From contig CAMIIP010000011.1 of the NCBI GenBank assembly GCA_946222285.1, positions 1-49,233 on the forward strand: a stretch of 49,233 nucleotides of DNA. The letters are read 5' to 3'. Positions within the stretch are counted from its first letter, which is position 1; the number at the start of each line of letters is the position of its first letter. The stretch is from an uncultured Rothia sp. (GTDB taxonomy: Bacteria > Actinomycetota > Actinomycetes > Actinomycetales > Micrococcaceae). Shown one piece after another: positions 42,927-49,233 of this stretch. The notes below the pieces were generated by a model. It ran no database searches, was not told where the DNA came from, and worked only from the letters and a program-made list of their open reading frames with translations. The position numbers and the translations under genes are program-made.

Positions 42927-43439
42927 ATGGCACTAGACATCATCATCACCATCATCTCGGCCCTAGCAATCGGCATCGGATGCGTAGGAATCATTTACCC
43001 CATCCTTCCCGGCTCCGTCTTGGCGCTTGCCGGCGTCGTCCTTTGAGCATTTACCGTTCGTAGCGCTGAAGGATGGTGGACTCTTGGACTTGCCGGGGCC
43101 CTCCTTCTCTTCGGTATGATCGCCCAGCTTCTCCTCACCGGTCGAACCCTCAAACGCGAACGCATCCCCAGCTCATCTACCCTCTGGGGTGCAGTCGGCG
43201 CGGTGATTGGCATGTTTCTCATCCCGGTGGTGGGGCTCTTTGTTGGATTCGCCGTTGGATTCGCCGTTGGATTATTCCTCAGCGAAGCACAACGACGCCG
43301 CAACCTCGCCCAGGCCCTCCCAGCAACCTTGCAAGCACTAAAGTCAATGGGTCTGGGAATCGTGGTGGAATTCTCCTGCGCGCTCACTGCTGGAACGGTA
43401 TTCACGATCGCAGCCATTACCTACTTCGTAACTGCTTAG
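42927..43439 (+). pseudogene. DUF456 membrane protein with an in-frame TGA
   Basis: A ~170-aa membrane protein with helices at VGIIYPILPGSVLALAGVVL and GAVGAVIGMFLIPVVGLFVG, the Gly-rich DUF456 pattern. The reading frame from ATG 42927 is broken only by a TGA at 43044-43046, between VVL and AFTVRSAEGWW. A tryptophan would fit there, so a single TGG-to-TGA change explains it. The Gly/Ala/Val repeat FVGFAVGFAVG comes from an 18-bp near-duplication. As written, the downstream part could start only internally (43116). DUF456 has no known function. It is divergent from the NirK-like gene. Confidence 0.72.
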
Positions 43440-43514
43440 CGTAAATACTGGCCCGTGCCCGACTCCATACGCGCCACTCTGTTTGCCCCGACCAATAACC
43501 GGTAGACTACCTAG

Positions 43515-43949
43515 GTGAAATCTTTGCCCACCGCCCTGCTTTTTGTCGCCTCCATGGTCACTCAGGCTCTCGGAATGTTCCAGTACACCGGCAACGCCAT
43601 GGTGATCTCTGGTCAGGTATTCTTTCCCATTCTGTTCCTGCTGATGATCGCCTACCTTTCCTGGCGAAACTCAGAAACAAATGGTCGCTTTCAAGGTCCG
43701 CACCTCATGCTGCTGGGCTTGTCGGTCATTAGCCTGATTGTCACGATTATCGGTGTAGTGGGCGGGCTTTGGTACTTCTACCCCTCTATCTACGTTTACT
43801 ACGCCTCCTTCTTACTGCTGGTTCTGGAGCTGGCGCTCATCATCGCTTCACTGCCCAAGAAACCCAAGAAAGAACGCAAGGTTTCCGCACGCCAGAAGCG
43901 CCGAAATCGCGGAACTAACCTGGTAGCAACGGCTAAAAAAGACAAGTAA
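43515..43949 (+). CDS. Small integral membrane protein, uncharacterised
   Basis: A 144-aa protein with four hydrophobic helices (LPTALLFVASMVTQALGMF, FFPILFLLMIAYLSW, LMLLGLSVISLIVTIIGVV, YYASFLLLVLELALIIASL). It has a strongly basic tail (KKPKKERKVSARQKRRNR). No domain is recognised. The start is GTG with no ribosome site, but TAGACT sits six bases upstream, so a leaderless mRNA starting at the GTG is plausible. The mannosyltransferase gene starts 32 bp downstream, so they are probably co-transcribed. The pairing hints at a cell-envelope role. Confidence 0.8.
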   Translation: MKSLPTALLFVASMVTQALGMFQYTGNAMVISGQVFFPILFLLMIAYLSWRNSETNGRFQGPHLMLLGLSVISLIVTIIGVVGGLWYFYPSIYVYYASFLLLVLELALIIASLPKKPKKERKVSARQKRRNRGTNLVATAKKDK

Positions 43950-43981
43950 CCCCGGCGAGCACCCCTACCCACGGAGTAAAT

Positions 43982-45268
43982 ATGAACAGCGTTTCTTCGC
44001 TTCCAGCCCCGCACCAGTCAGACCAGACACGGCCTAAAACCTGGGCTGTTGCGCTGGCGTTCGCCGTCCTTACCTACGTTCTGATTTACACCATGAACTA
44101 CGCGCTAACGATTGGCGCACTGGACTTCTCGGTGTACCGCAACGGCGCGATGACCGTGTTCAATAACGAAGGTTTCGATAAAGAGCTTTACGTGATTGAC
44201 CTGCTCCGCCTGGGGCCGGACTTCTCCCTTCCCTTCACCTACCCGCCTTTTGCGGCGCTCCTGTTTGTGCCGATTGCTTTTATACCTAAATGGCTGGGTG
44301 TGGTACTGATGATGCTGCTGGCCTACAGCGTAGCCCTGTGGCTTTCCGTCATTATTTTTGACTATGCACAGCAGCGCGACCGCAAGCTCCCCTTTCAGGA
44401 TTCCTTAGGACGTACGGGCACCATCGTGCTGCTCCTGGCAGTAATTTTGTGGTCGGCGCCCTGGCTGCGCGGCTTGAACCTGGTGCAGATTAACCCGCTT
44501 ATTATGCTGTTGGTGCTCTGGGATTTCTTGCGTCCGGCAACTCGCGTACCGCGCGGCGTCCTGATTGGTATCGCTGGTGGCATCAAGTTGACTCCGCTGG
44601 CCTTTGGTTTGATTCTGCTCATGCGTAAGGACTTCAAGGGCGTTATTACTCTGGGTCTATCCTTTCTTGCCACTGTGGGTATTGGCTTCTTGCTCCTGCC
44701 CGGCGAAGCCGTAGAATTCTGGACGTCGGCAGTATCTGACCCCTCGCGTGTTGGCAATATTAACTACCTAGATAACATCTCTATCCAGGGCTGGCTCATG
44801 CACTTTGGCTTGACCGGTGTAGCTTTGAAAGCTCTGCATTATGGCCTGATTTTGGCTCTGATGGTGGGCGTTGCACTGATGGTTCCGATTCTGGAAAAGC
44901 ACAAGATGACGCTTTCTCAGATTGCGCTCAACGCTTTTCTGATGGTTTCTATTAGCCCCATTAGCTGGTCGCACCACAACACCTGGTTGCCCCTTTTGGT
45001 TGCGGTTCTGTGGATTGATGCCTTCCCCGTGTTCTTCTCCAAAGCTTCTGACGGCGTGCGTTCTGCCGCTCAGATTCTTGCCTGGATTGGGGGCATCGGG
45101 CTGTACGCCGGGCCCATGTGGATCGGCTCGCGTCTGCACGGCTCTAATGACGAACTCGACTATATTGCTCAGAGCCACCTGGTTGTTTCTACCCTGCCGA
45201 TTATCGCAATGTTTATTACCGTGTGCCTGTGGATTGGCGTGGGGCTGAAGCACCGTCGGGAGATTTAG
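43982..45268 (+). CDS. GT87/DUF2029 polyprenyl-phosphate-mannose-dependent mannosyltransferase
   Basis: A 428-aa multi-helix GT-C glycosyltransferase. The catalytic aspartate is D48 in the first outer loop (GALDFSVYRNG). FTYPPFAALLFVPIAFIP, INPLIMLLVLWDFLRPATR, GGIKLTPLAFGL and ISPISWSHHNTW are typical GT87 blocks. Related enzymes (PimE and alpha-1,2-mannosyltransferases) extend phosphatidylinositol mannosides, lipomannan or wall mannans using polyprenyl-P-mannose on the outer face. The length fits the family. It follows a small membrane protein by 32 bp and ends in a perfect long hairpin. The acceptor cannot be told. Confidence 0.9.
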   Translation: MNSVSSLPAPHQSDQTRPKTWAVALAFAVLTYVLIYTMNYALTIGALDFSVYRNGAMTVFNNEGFDKELYVIDLLRLGPDFSLPFTYPPFAALLFVPIAFIPKWLGVVLMMLLAYSVALWLSVIIFDYAQQRDRKLPFQDSLGRTGTIVLLLAVILWSAPWLRGLNLVQINPLIMLLVLWDFLRPATRVPRGVLIGIAGGIKLTPLAFGLILLMRKDFKGVITLGLSFLATVGIGFLLLPGEAVEFWTSAVSDPSRVGNINYLDNISIQGWLMHFGLTGVALKALHYGLILALMVGVALMVPILEKHKMTLSQIALNAFLMVSISPISWSHHNTWLPLLVAVLWIDAFPVFFSKASDGVRSAAQILAWIGGIGLYAGPMWIGSRLHGSNDELDYIAQSHLVVSTLPIIAMFITVCLWIGVGLKHRREI

Positions 45269-45279
45269 AAGCTTGCGGA

Positions 45280-45350
45280 GTTTGTACCAGATTTGTGCAA
45301 TCTGACCACGTTTAATCTGGTCAGATTGCACAAATCTGGTACAAACTTTT
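45280..45350 (+). terminator. Perfect 29-bp-arm hairpin terminator
   Basis: The arms 45280-45308 and 45318-45346 are exact complements (core ACCAGATTTGTGCAATCTG) around a nine-base loop, followed by TTTT. It ends the mannosyltransferase transcript. Confidence 0.88.
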
Positions 45351-45429
45351 AAGCAACTTCGTAACAATTCCTCTTCTAAGAGGTTATCCACAGGTTGCAA
45401 AATTTAAATCAGCACAGTATTGAAAATTC

Positions 45430-46358
45430 GTGCACACTGAGCCCATGACATCTCCGCTTTATCTGCACCTGGCAACCACGGCCCAGCTCATTAATCGTGG
45501 GTTTACACCCCGTACTTTGCGAAAGAGAGTTGCAGAGGGGCAACTCGTTAAAGTGCGCCCGTCAGTATTTGCACCTGCGCAATGGTGGAATGAAGCTTTT
45601 CCTAGCGATCGATATATCGCCCAATGCTATGCGTGGTCACTTATCTCTCCGCAAGCAGTATTTTCCCATGACTCTTCAGCGGCTCTTTTAGGGCTCTCTC
45701 TGCTGTCTGCACCCCGTTTTGTCTCTTGTTATTCGTTACCTAGTTCACGGGGGAGGGCACAAAATATACGGCTCTTTCCCCGGTTGGACGACGACGTCCG
45801 GCTGGTACGTTCCGAGCAGGGGGTGATGTGCACAGATACCCTGACTACTATCAACGACTGCGCAAGAACTCTGGATCTTCAGTCTGCTCTCGTTGTTGCA
45901 AATTCAGCCCTATATAGAAGATTGGTGAATCTTGAAGAGCTTACTGCCGCACTAAACGTTGCGGGTAGAGGCTCGCGGAACTCTCGTCATGTTGCTGAGT
46001 TGATGAGTGGGAAATGCGAGTCTCCGGGGAAACGTTGCTGATGCTGCGCCTGCGAGAGATGAATCTTCCACTACCAGAGCAGCAACATGAGGTATATGTG
46101 CCGCAGTTGGGGAGAACCTATCGGCTAGATGGAGCTTATGTGGAGGAAAAAATTGCTCTTGAATTTGATGGCGAAGTGAAGATGACCCAGTTTGGATCAA
46201 CAGATCAAGCACTTGTTAAGGAGCGTTAGAGGGAGAAGGCTTTGCAGAACACTGGTTGGATTGTGGTGCGGTTCTCGTGGGAAATGGTGACGAAGCGTCC
46301 GTGGGAAATAGAGCGCGCGGTAAAAAATGCTTTTCAGGCGAGAGGTATTTGGCTCTAG
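45430..46358 (+). pseudogene. AbiEi-like/DUF559 family gene, frameshift and nonsense mutation
   Basis: A ~305-codon gene. The N-terminal part (LATTAQLINRGFTPRTLRKR, GQLVKVRPSVFAP) is the winged-helix domain of AbiEi-type antitoxins. The C-terminal part (RTYRLDGAYVEEKIALEFDG, ALQNTGWIVVRFSWEMVTKR) is the endonuclease-like fold seen in DUF559 and the C-terminus of these proteins. It is broken twice: a G4 run (46026-46029) needs one more G, and a TAG (46227-46229) interrupts ER-REKALQ, where CAG would fit. Two independent lesions suggest real decay. GTG 45430 or ATG 45445 may be the start. No toxin partner adjoins. A single TTATCCACA lies upstream at 45384. Confidence 0.78.
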
Positions 46359-46409
46359 AGCTTATGGAGTTTGCACCAGAGAGTGATTCACATCATGCTA
46401 TCAAGGTTG

Positions 46410-46432
46410 TTATTGTGATAGATTCATAATAA
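46410..46432. promoter_or_regulatory. Candidate peroxide-response operator ahead of ahpC
   Basis: A 23-bp dyad: TTATTGTGA and TCATAATAA (one mismatch) separated by TAGAT, 91 bp before the ahpC ATG. Its AT-rich symmetry resembles PerR/Fur-type boxes, and OxyR is the alternative. Neither regulator is in the window. Confidence 0.4.
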
Positions 46433-46522
46433 GCTAGAAATATAGCTAATCCGCTACAGGATAAGCACTTGAAAACGTCCGCACTCACCGCGGATTTCGC
46501 ACTACAAGAAAGCGTGATAAAT

Positions 46523-47113
46523 ATGGCTGTATTGACTATTGGCGACGAATTCCCCGAGTACGAGATGACCGGCGTTATCCCCGGCGATCTTTCCAAAGTG
46601 GACGCACAGCAGCCCGAGGACTACTTCACCACCGTATCCTCCAAGGATCTTGGCGAAGACCAGTGGCGAGTCGTCTTCTTCTGGCCCAAGGACTTCACCT
46701 TCGTATGCCCCACCGAAATCGCATCCTTCGGCAAGCTCGCAGACGAATTCGAAGCACGCGACTGTCAGGTCATCGGTGCATCCGTTGATAACGAATACAC
46801 CCACTACGCATGGCGTCGCTCGCACGAAGAACTTCAGGATCTGCCCATCGTTATGGCATCAGACCTCAACCGCGAACTCGTCACCGCACTCGGCATCAAG
46901 AACGAAGACGGCGTAGCGGATCGCGCAACCTTCATCATCGACCCCAACAACGTCATCCAGTCGGTATCCATCACTGCCGGTTCTGTTGGACGTAATACCG
47001 ATGAAATCCTCCGTCAGCTCGACGCACTGCAGTCAGACGAACTCTGCGCATGCAACTGGAAGAAGGGCGCAGCAACCATCGACGCATTCAAAGAAATGGG
47101 TGGCGATAAGTAA
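46523..47113 (+). CDS. ahpC: Alkyl hydroperoxide reductase AhpC (2-Cys peroxiredoxin)
   Basis: A 196-aa peroxiredoxin of the mycobacterial subtype, nearly colinear with M. tuberculosis AhpC. The peroxidatic Cys is C62 (FTFVCPTEIASFG), and C175 and C177 are in DELCACNW, the three-cysteine arrangement known from that subtype. WRRSHEELQDLP and AGSVGRNTDEILR are conserved. It reduces H2O2, organic peroxides and peroxynitrite, with AhpD as electron donor. The chosen start is the ATG at 46523, which gives the standard MxxLTIGDEFP beginning. The frame upstream to 46469 is not homologous. Its TAA shares its last A with the ahpD ATG, so translation is coupled. Confidence 0.97.
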   Translation: MAVLTIGDEFPEYEMTGVIPGDLSKVDAQQPEDYFTTVSSKDLGEDQWRVVFFWPKDFTFVCPTEIASFGKLADEFEARDCQVIGASVDNEYTHYAWRRSHEELQDLPIVMASDLNRELVTALGIKNEDGVADRATFIIDPNNVIQSVSITAGSVGRNTDEILRQLDALQSDELCACNWKKGAATIDAFKEMGGDK

Positions 47114-47646
47114 TGAGCATCGAAAACCTCCGTTCAGCACTGCCTTCCTACGCGAAGGACATGAACCTCAACCTCTCCTCGCTGACACGCATCAACTCAC
47201 TGTCAGAACAGCAGCTCTGGGGCGCAATCCTCGCCTCCGCAGCAGCTACCAAGGTGGACTCGGTTGTTGTAGAAATCGCTGAAGAAGCTAAGCAGCACCT
47301 CTCCGACGAAGCTTACAACGCGGCACTCGGCGCCGCCACCATCATGGGAATGAACAATGTTCTCTACCGCACCCGCGGTTTTCTCGACGGCGCCTACGAC
47401 AACCAGCGCGCTAACCTGCGCATGCAGATTATCGGCAAGTCCGGCGGAATCGAAAAAGTAGACTTCGAATTCTTCTCACTTGCCGTATCCGCAGTCAACG
47501 GATGCTCACACTGCGTAGCAGCACACGAGCACACCGTCCGCGAAGAAGGCCTCTCCCAGGAGCAGGTCAACGAAGCAATCCGTATCGCTTCAACCCTCGC
47601 AGGTGTAGCCCAGGGCATCCAGCTGGCAGAGGCGCTTGGCGAATAA
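47113..47646 (+). CDS. ahpD: AhpD alkylhydroperoxidase / AhpC reductase
   Basis: A 177-aa all-helical protein with the CxxC active site C131-S-H-C134 and H138 in VNGCSHCVAAHEHTV. E119 of the DFEFF segment is a probable proton-relay residue by comparison with M. tuberculosis AhpD. It is a lipoamide-dependent reductant of AhpC, receiving electrons through dihydrolipoamide dehydrogenase and succinyltransferase, and has weak peroxidase activity itself. The ATG overlaps the ahpC stop by one base. It is the last gene of the operon, followed by a long hairpin. Confidence 0.96.
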   Translation: MSIENLRSALPSYAKDMNLNLSSLTRINSLSEQQLWGAILASAAATKVDSVVVEIAEEAKQHLSDEAYNAALGAATIMGMNNVLYRTRGFLDGAYDNQRANLRMQIIGKSGGIEKVDFEFFSLAVSAVNGCSHCVAAHEHTVREEGLSQEQVNEAIRIASTLAGVAQGIQLAEALGE

Positions 47647-47694
47647 GGTTTAGGTGTTGGGGCTTGAAGAGTAGAACCCTCAGACCTCAAACAT

Positions 47695-47770
47695 TAAAGA
47701 GAATAATCCCGCCCCGCTTTCCGGTGAATATATTAGTTCGTCAGGAGATTGGGGCGGGATTATTCTCTTA
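47695..47770 (+). terminator. Long hairpin terminator after ahpCD
   Basis: Arms of about 20 bp (AGAGAATAATCCCGCCCC, and GGGGCGGGATTATTCTCT ending at 47768) enclose a 35-base loop. The stem is very stable; no T-run follows beyond TTA. Confidence 0.75.
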
Positions 47771-47952
47771 AAACTCGGACGTCACCGTTAAGCAGCTTTG
47801 AAGCTAGAGTACACGGATTCCAACCGCATACTTGCCGCCGCTGTCCTCGGTTGGAGGCACTGATACTTGATAAATACGCTTTTAGATAACTGGCTGTTTA
47901 TCTCCTTCCTGCGGTCGATGTTTCTTGCCGTCATCTTGTTTAGGCTTAAAGC

Positions 47953-49023
47953 ATGACCGAACAGAACCTCTCTTCCGCCCAGCAAAACTTTTCGCCTCCA
48001 CCGCCGCAGGACCCTGCGCCGTCCTTACCACCTGCCCCGCACATTCAGAGTTTTCAGCCACCTCAGGAAACTAAAACCCTGCAATATCACCGACTGTCTC
48101 ATGCGGACGGGCGCACCCGCTGGTGGTCGCCTCTTGTCGAAGGTGTGCTGGGCGGAGCAATTTATCTTGCTCTTTCGGCTGTGGTGGGAGCGCTCTTTTT
48201 CTTCTCGCTGTTGGGCGAAAGCTTGACCGAAGCCGATTTCACCCTTGAGGGTATGCAAAACAATGCACTGATTGATCCGGCATTTTTTGCCATGATGTTT
48301 GGATCCATTGCCATCATGTTCCCTGCCCTATGGATTGCACGGCTGGTACTTGGCCCTAAACCTTGGGGACTGGTGCATTCGGTACTGGGGCGTATGCGCT
48401 GGAGCTGGCTCTTTCTCTGTACGGGAATCTCAATCATTATGTTTGTGCTGTTACCCGTAGTATTTGCGCTGTTGAGCGGTGATGCGCTGAGACTTGAAGC
48501 GAATATTTCTACTTCGTCGATGATTTGGCTAATGGTTCTTATTTTTGGGTTGGTTCCTCTCCAGTGCTACGCCGAGGAGCTAGTTTTTCGCGGCTATCTT
48601 ATGCAGACCCTCGGAAGTTGGTTGAAACATCCAGCCTGGGCAATTATCCTGCCTGCTCCGTTGTTTATGCTTGGTCACGCCTATGGGGCGTGGGGTCAGC
48701 TCTCTATTCTGGTCATGGGCGTAGTTGCCGGTTTTATGGCTTGGTACACCGGCGGGCTTGAGGCGCCGATTGCCATGCACGTGGTCAATAACGTTTCCCT
48801 GATGTTTATGGGGGTGATGGGGCTTGCTGCCCCCTTTGCTCAGAACGACTTAACTTTTGTTGATTTTTTCTGGGCGACGGGCGTTGAGTTACTTCTCGTG
48901 GGGCTTGTAATATTTGCTGCGCGCAAGGTAGGTGTCGCTCGCCAGAACACGTTTAGAGTAGTAATTTCGCCGAAAAAATGGGTGAAGATGAGCATCGAGG
49001 ATCGGGCGAAAGCCGCATTTTAA
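47953..49023 (+). CDS. CPBP family intramembrane glutamic endopeptidase (CAAX protease-like)
   Basis: A 356-aa membrane protein. Residues 1-55 form a Pro/Gln-rich cytoplasmic N-terminus (PPPPQDPAPSLPPAP), followed by ~8 helices. The CPBP motifs are EELVFRG (E208-E209), LGHAYG (H242) and MHVVNN (H276, N280), which form the intramembrane active site. Family members process peptides or protect against bacteriocins, and the substrate here is unknown. The ATG lacks a clear ribosome binding site; TAGGCT seven bases upstream may mark a leaderless start. It is monocistronic with a terminator. Confidence 0.92.
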   Translation: MTEQNLSSAQQNFSPPPPQDPAPSLPPAPHIQSFQPPQETKTLQYHRLSHADGRTRWWSPLVEGVLGGAIYLALSAVVGALFFFSLLGESLTEADFTLEGMQNNALIDPAFFAMMFGSIAIMFPALWIARLVLGPKPWGLVHSVLGRMRWSWLFLCTGISIIMFVLLPVVFALLSGDALRLEANISTSSMIWLMVLIFGLVPLQCYAEELVFRGYLMQTLGSWLKHPAWAIILPAPLFMLGHAYGAWGQLSILVMGVVAGFMAWYTGGLEAPIAMHVVNNVSLMFMGVMGLAAPFAQNDLTFVDFFWATGVELLLVGLVIFAARKVGVARQNTFRVVISPKKWVKMSIEDRAKAAF

Positions 49024-49027
49024 AGCT

Positions 49028-49066
49028 CTATCTCCGCCGTATTTAGGGGATACGGCGGAGATAGAT
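49028..49066 (+). terminator. Terminator after the CPBP gene
   Basis: The perfect 15-bp arms CTATCTCCGCCGTAT (49028-49042) and ATACGGCGGAGATAG (49050-49064) have a seven-base loop and are followed by ATTTA. Confidence 0.75.
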
Positions 49067-49180
49067 TTAGGGGGAAATGTTTATATACCTCATTTGAGGA
49101 GCGTAGAGTTCGCATTTTTACGCATACATTTCTCTGGCAGATACAAGAGTCATCTCTCTCAGGTATCTATTTGTATATAC

Positions 49181-49233
49181 TGAGGCTTATTCATAAGGGG
49201 TCCCAGCCGCGAAAAATATCAGCGACCGCACCA
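49181..49233. repeat. Left end of another repeat element, cut by the window edge
   Basis: TGAGGCTTATTCATAAGG (49181-49198) is the exact complement of the copy at 18319-18336 and close to both ends of the 162-bp element. The sequence after it (GGTCCCAGCCGCG) continues past the window, so a full element may start here. Confidence 0.6.

Noticed and set aside
41706..43046. TGA decoded as tryptophan (recoding) in the oxidase and DUF456 genes
   Set aside because: Many genes in the window end with TGA in normal fashion and other Trp codons are TGG; two isolated TGAs are better explained by mutation or base-call error.
45384..45392. Single TTATCCACA as a second origin signal
   Set aside because: One isolated 9-mer without companions is compatible with chance and is not part of a cluster.

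Overview
The window looks like chromosomal DNA of an actinobacterium of moderate G+C content. The best guess is the Micrococcaceae, and within it Rothia (R. dentocariosa or R. aeria type); this is inferred from gene content, not from a marker gene. Supporting signs are a mycobacterial-type ahpC-ahpD pair with a one-base overlap, a LAxTG-type wall-sorting signal, a GT87/DUF2029 mannosyltransferase, a TipAL-type MerR regulator with an internal TipAS start, a ChaB/Rho_N protein, many GTG/TTG starts, and a membrane-anchored copper nitrite-reductase-like oxidase. No rRNA, tRNA, CRISPR array, prophage or complete insertion sequence was seen.

Layout. 0-3.7 kb: a MarR regulator, a DoxX gene broken at a G8 run, a ~620-bp non-coding block packed with DnaA-box sequences, sodA, then a decayed zone with two gene remnants and a 162-bp MITE-like element. 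3.7-9 kb (mostly minus strand): an amino-acid permease with a PLP aminotransferase, an NrtR-like Nudix regulator with a nuclease-like lipoprotein, and an ABM monooxygenase. 9-15.2 kb (plus): SRPBCC protein with selO, a CycA-like permease (frameshifted), a DHA2 drug exporter, and a DODA-type extradiol dioxygenase behind a perfect palindrome. 15.2-27.4 kb: PepO-like M13 peptidase, ChaB protein, a second DHA2 exporter (frameshifted), a secreted trypsin-like protease, an aldo-keto reductase, a sugar porter, a Tat-exported phosphoesterase and a wall-anchored Excalibur protein (frameshifted).

27.4-35.2 kb is a catabolic locus: a TPP-dependent decarboxylase-like enzyme and a sodium:solute symporter (two frameshifts) face an XRE-cupin regulator, a lipoprotein, an agmatinase/guanidinobutyrase-type ureohydrolase and a LysN-type aminotransferase. 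Together they resemble the arginine-transaminase or guanidino-acid route (transaminase, 2-ketoacid decarboxylase, ureohydrolase), although the aldehyde dehydrogenase step is missing. 35.2-49.2 kb: TipAL-type regulator, NhaP-type antiporter, SDR, GDPD, a 57-aa membrane ORF, the disrupted nitrite-reductase-like oxidase, DUF456 (in-frame TGA), a small membrane protein, GT87 mannosyltransferase, a broken AbiEi-like gene, ahpC-ahpD and a CPBP protease.

Three themes run across the window. (1) Oxidative, electrophile and nitrosative stress functions recur: MarR/DoxX/DODA, SodA, SelO, AhpCD, AKR and the NirK-like oxidase. (2) Eight genes carry indels, mostly in homopolymers, or isolated in-frame stops, which could be real decay, phase variation or assembly error. 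(3) Intergenic DNA holds many long near-perfect hairpins and a short repeat family ending in TGAGGCTTATTCATAAGG.
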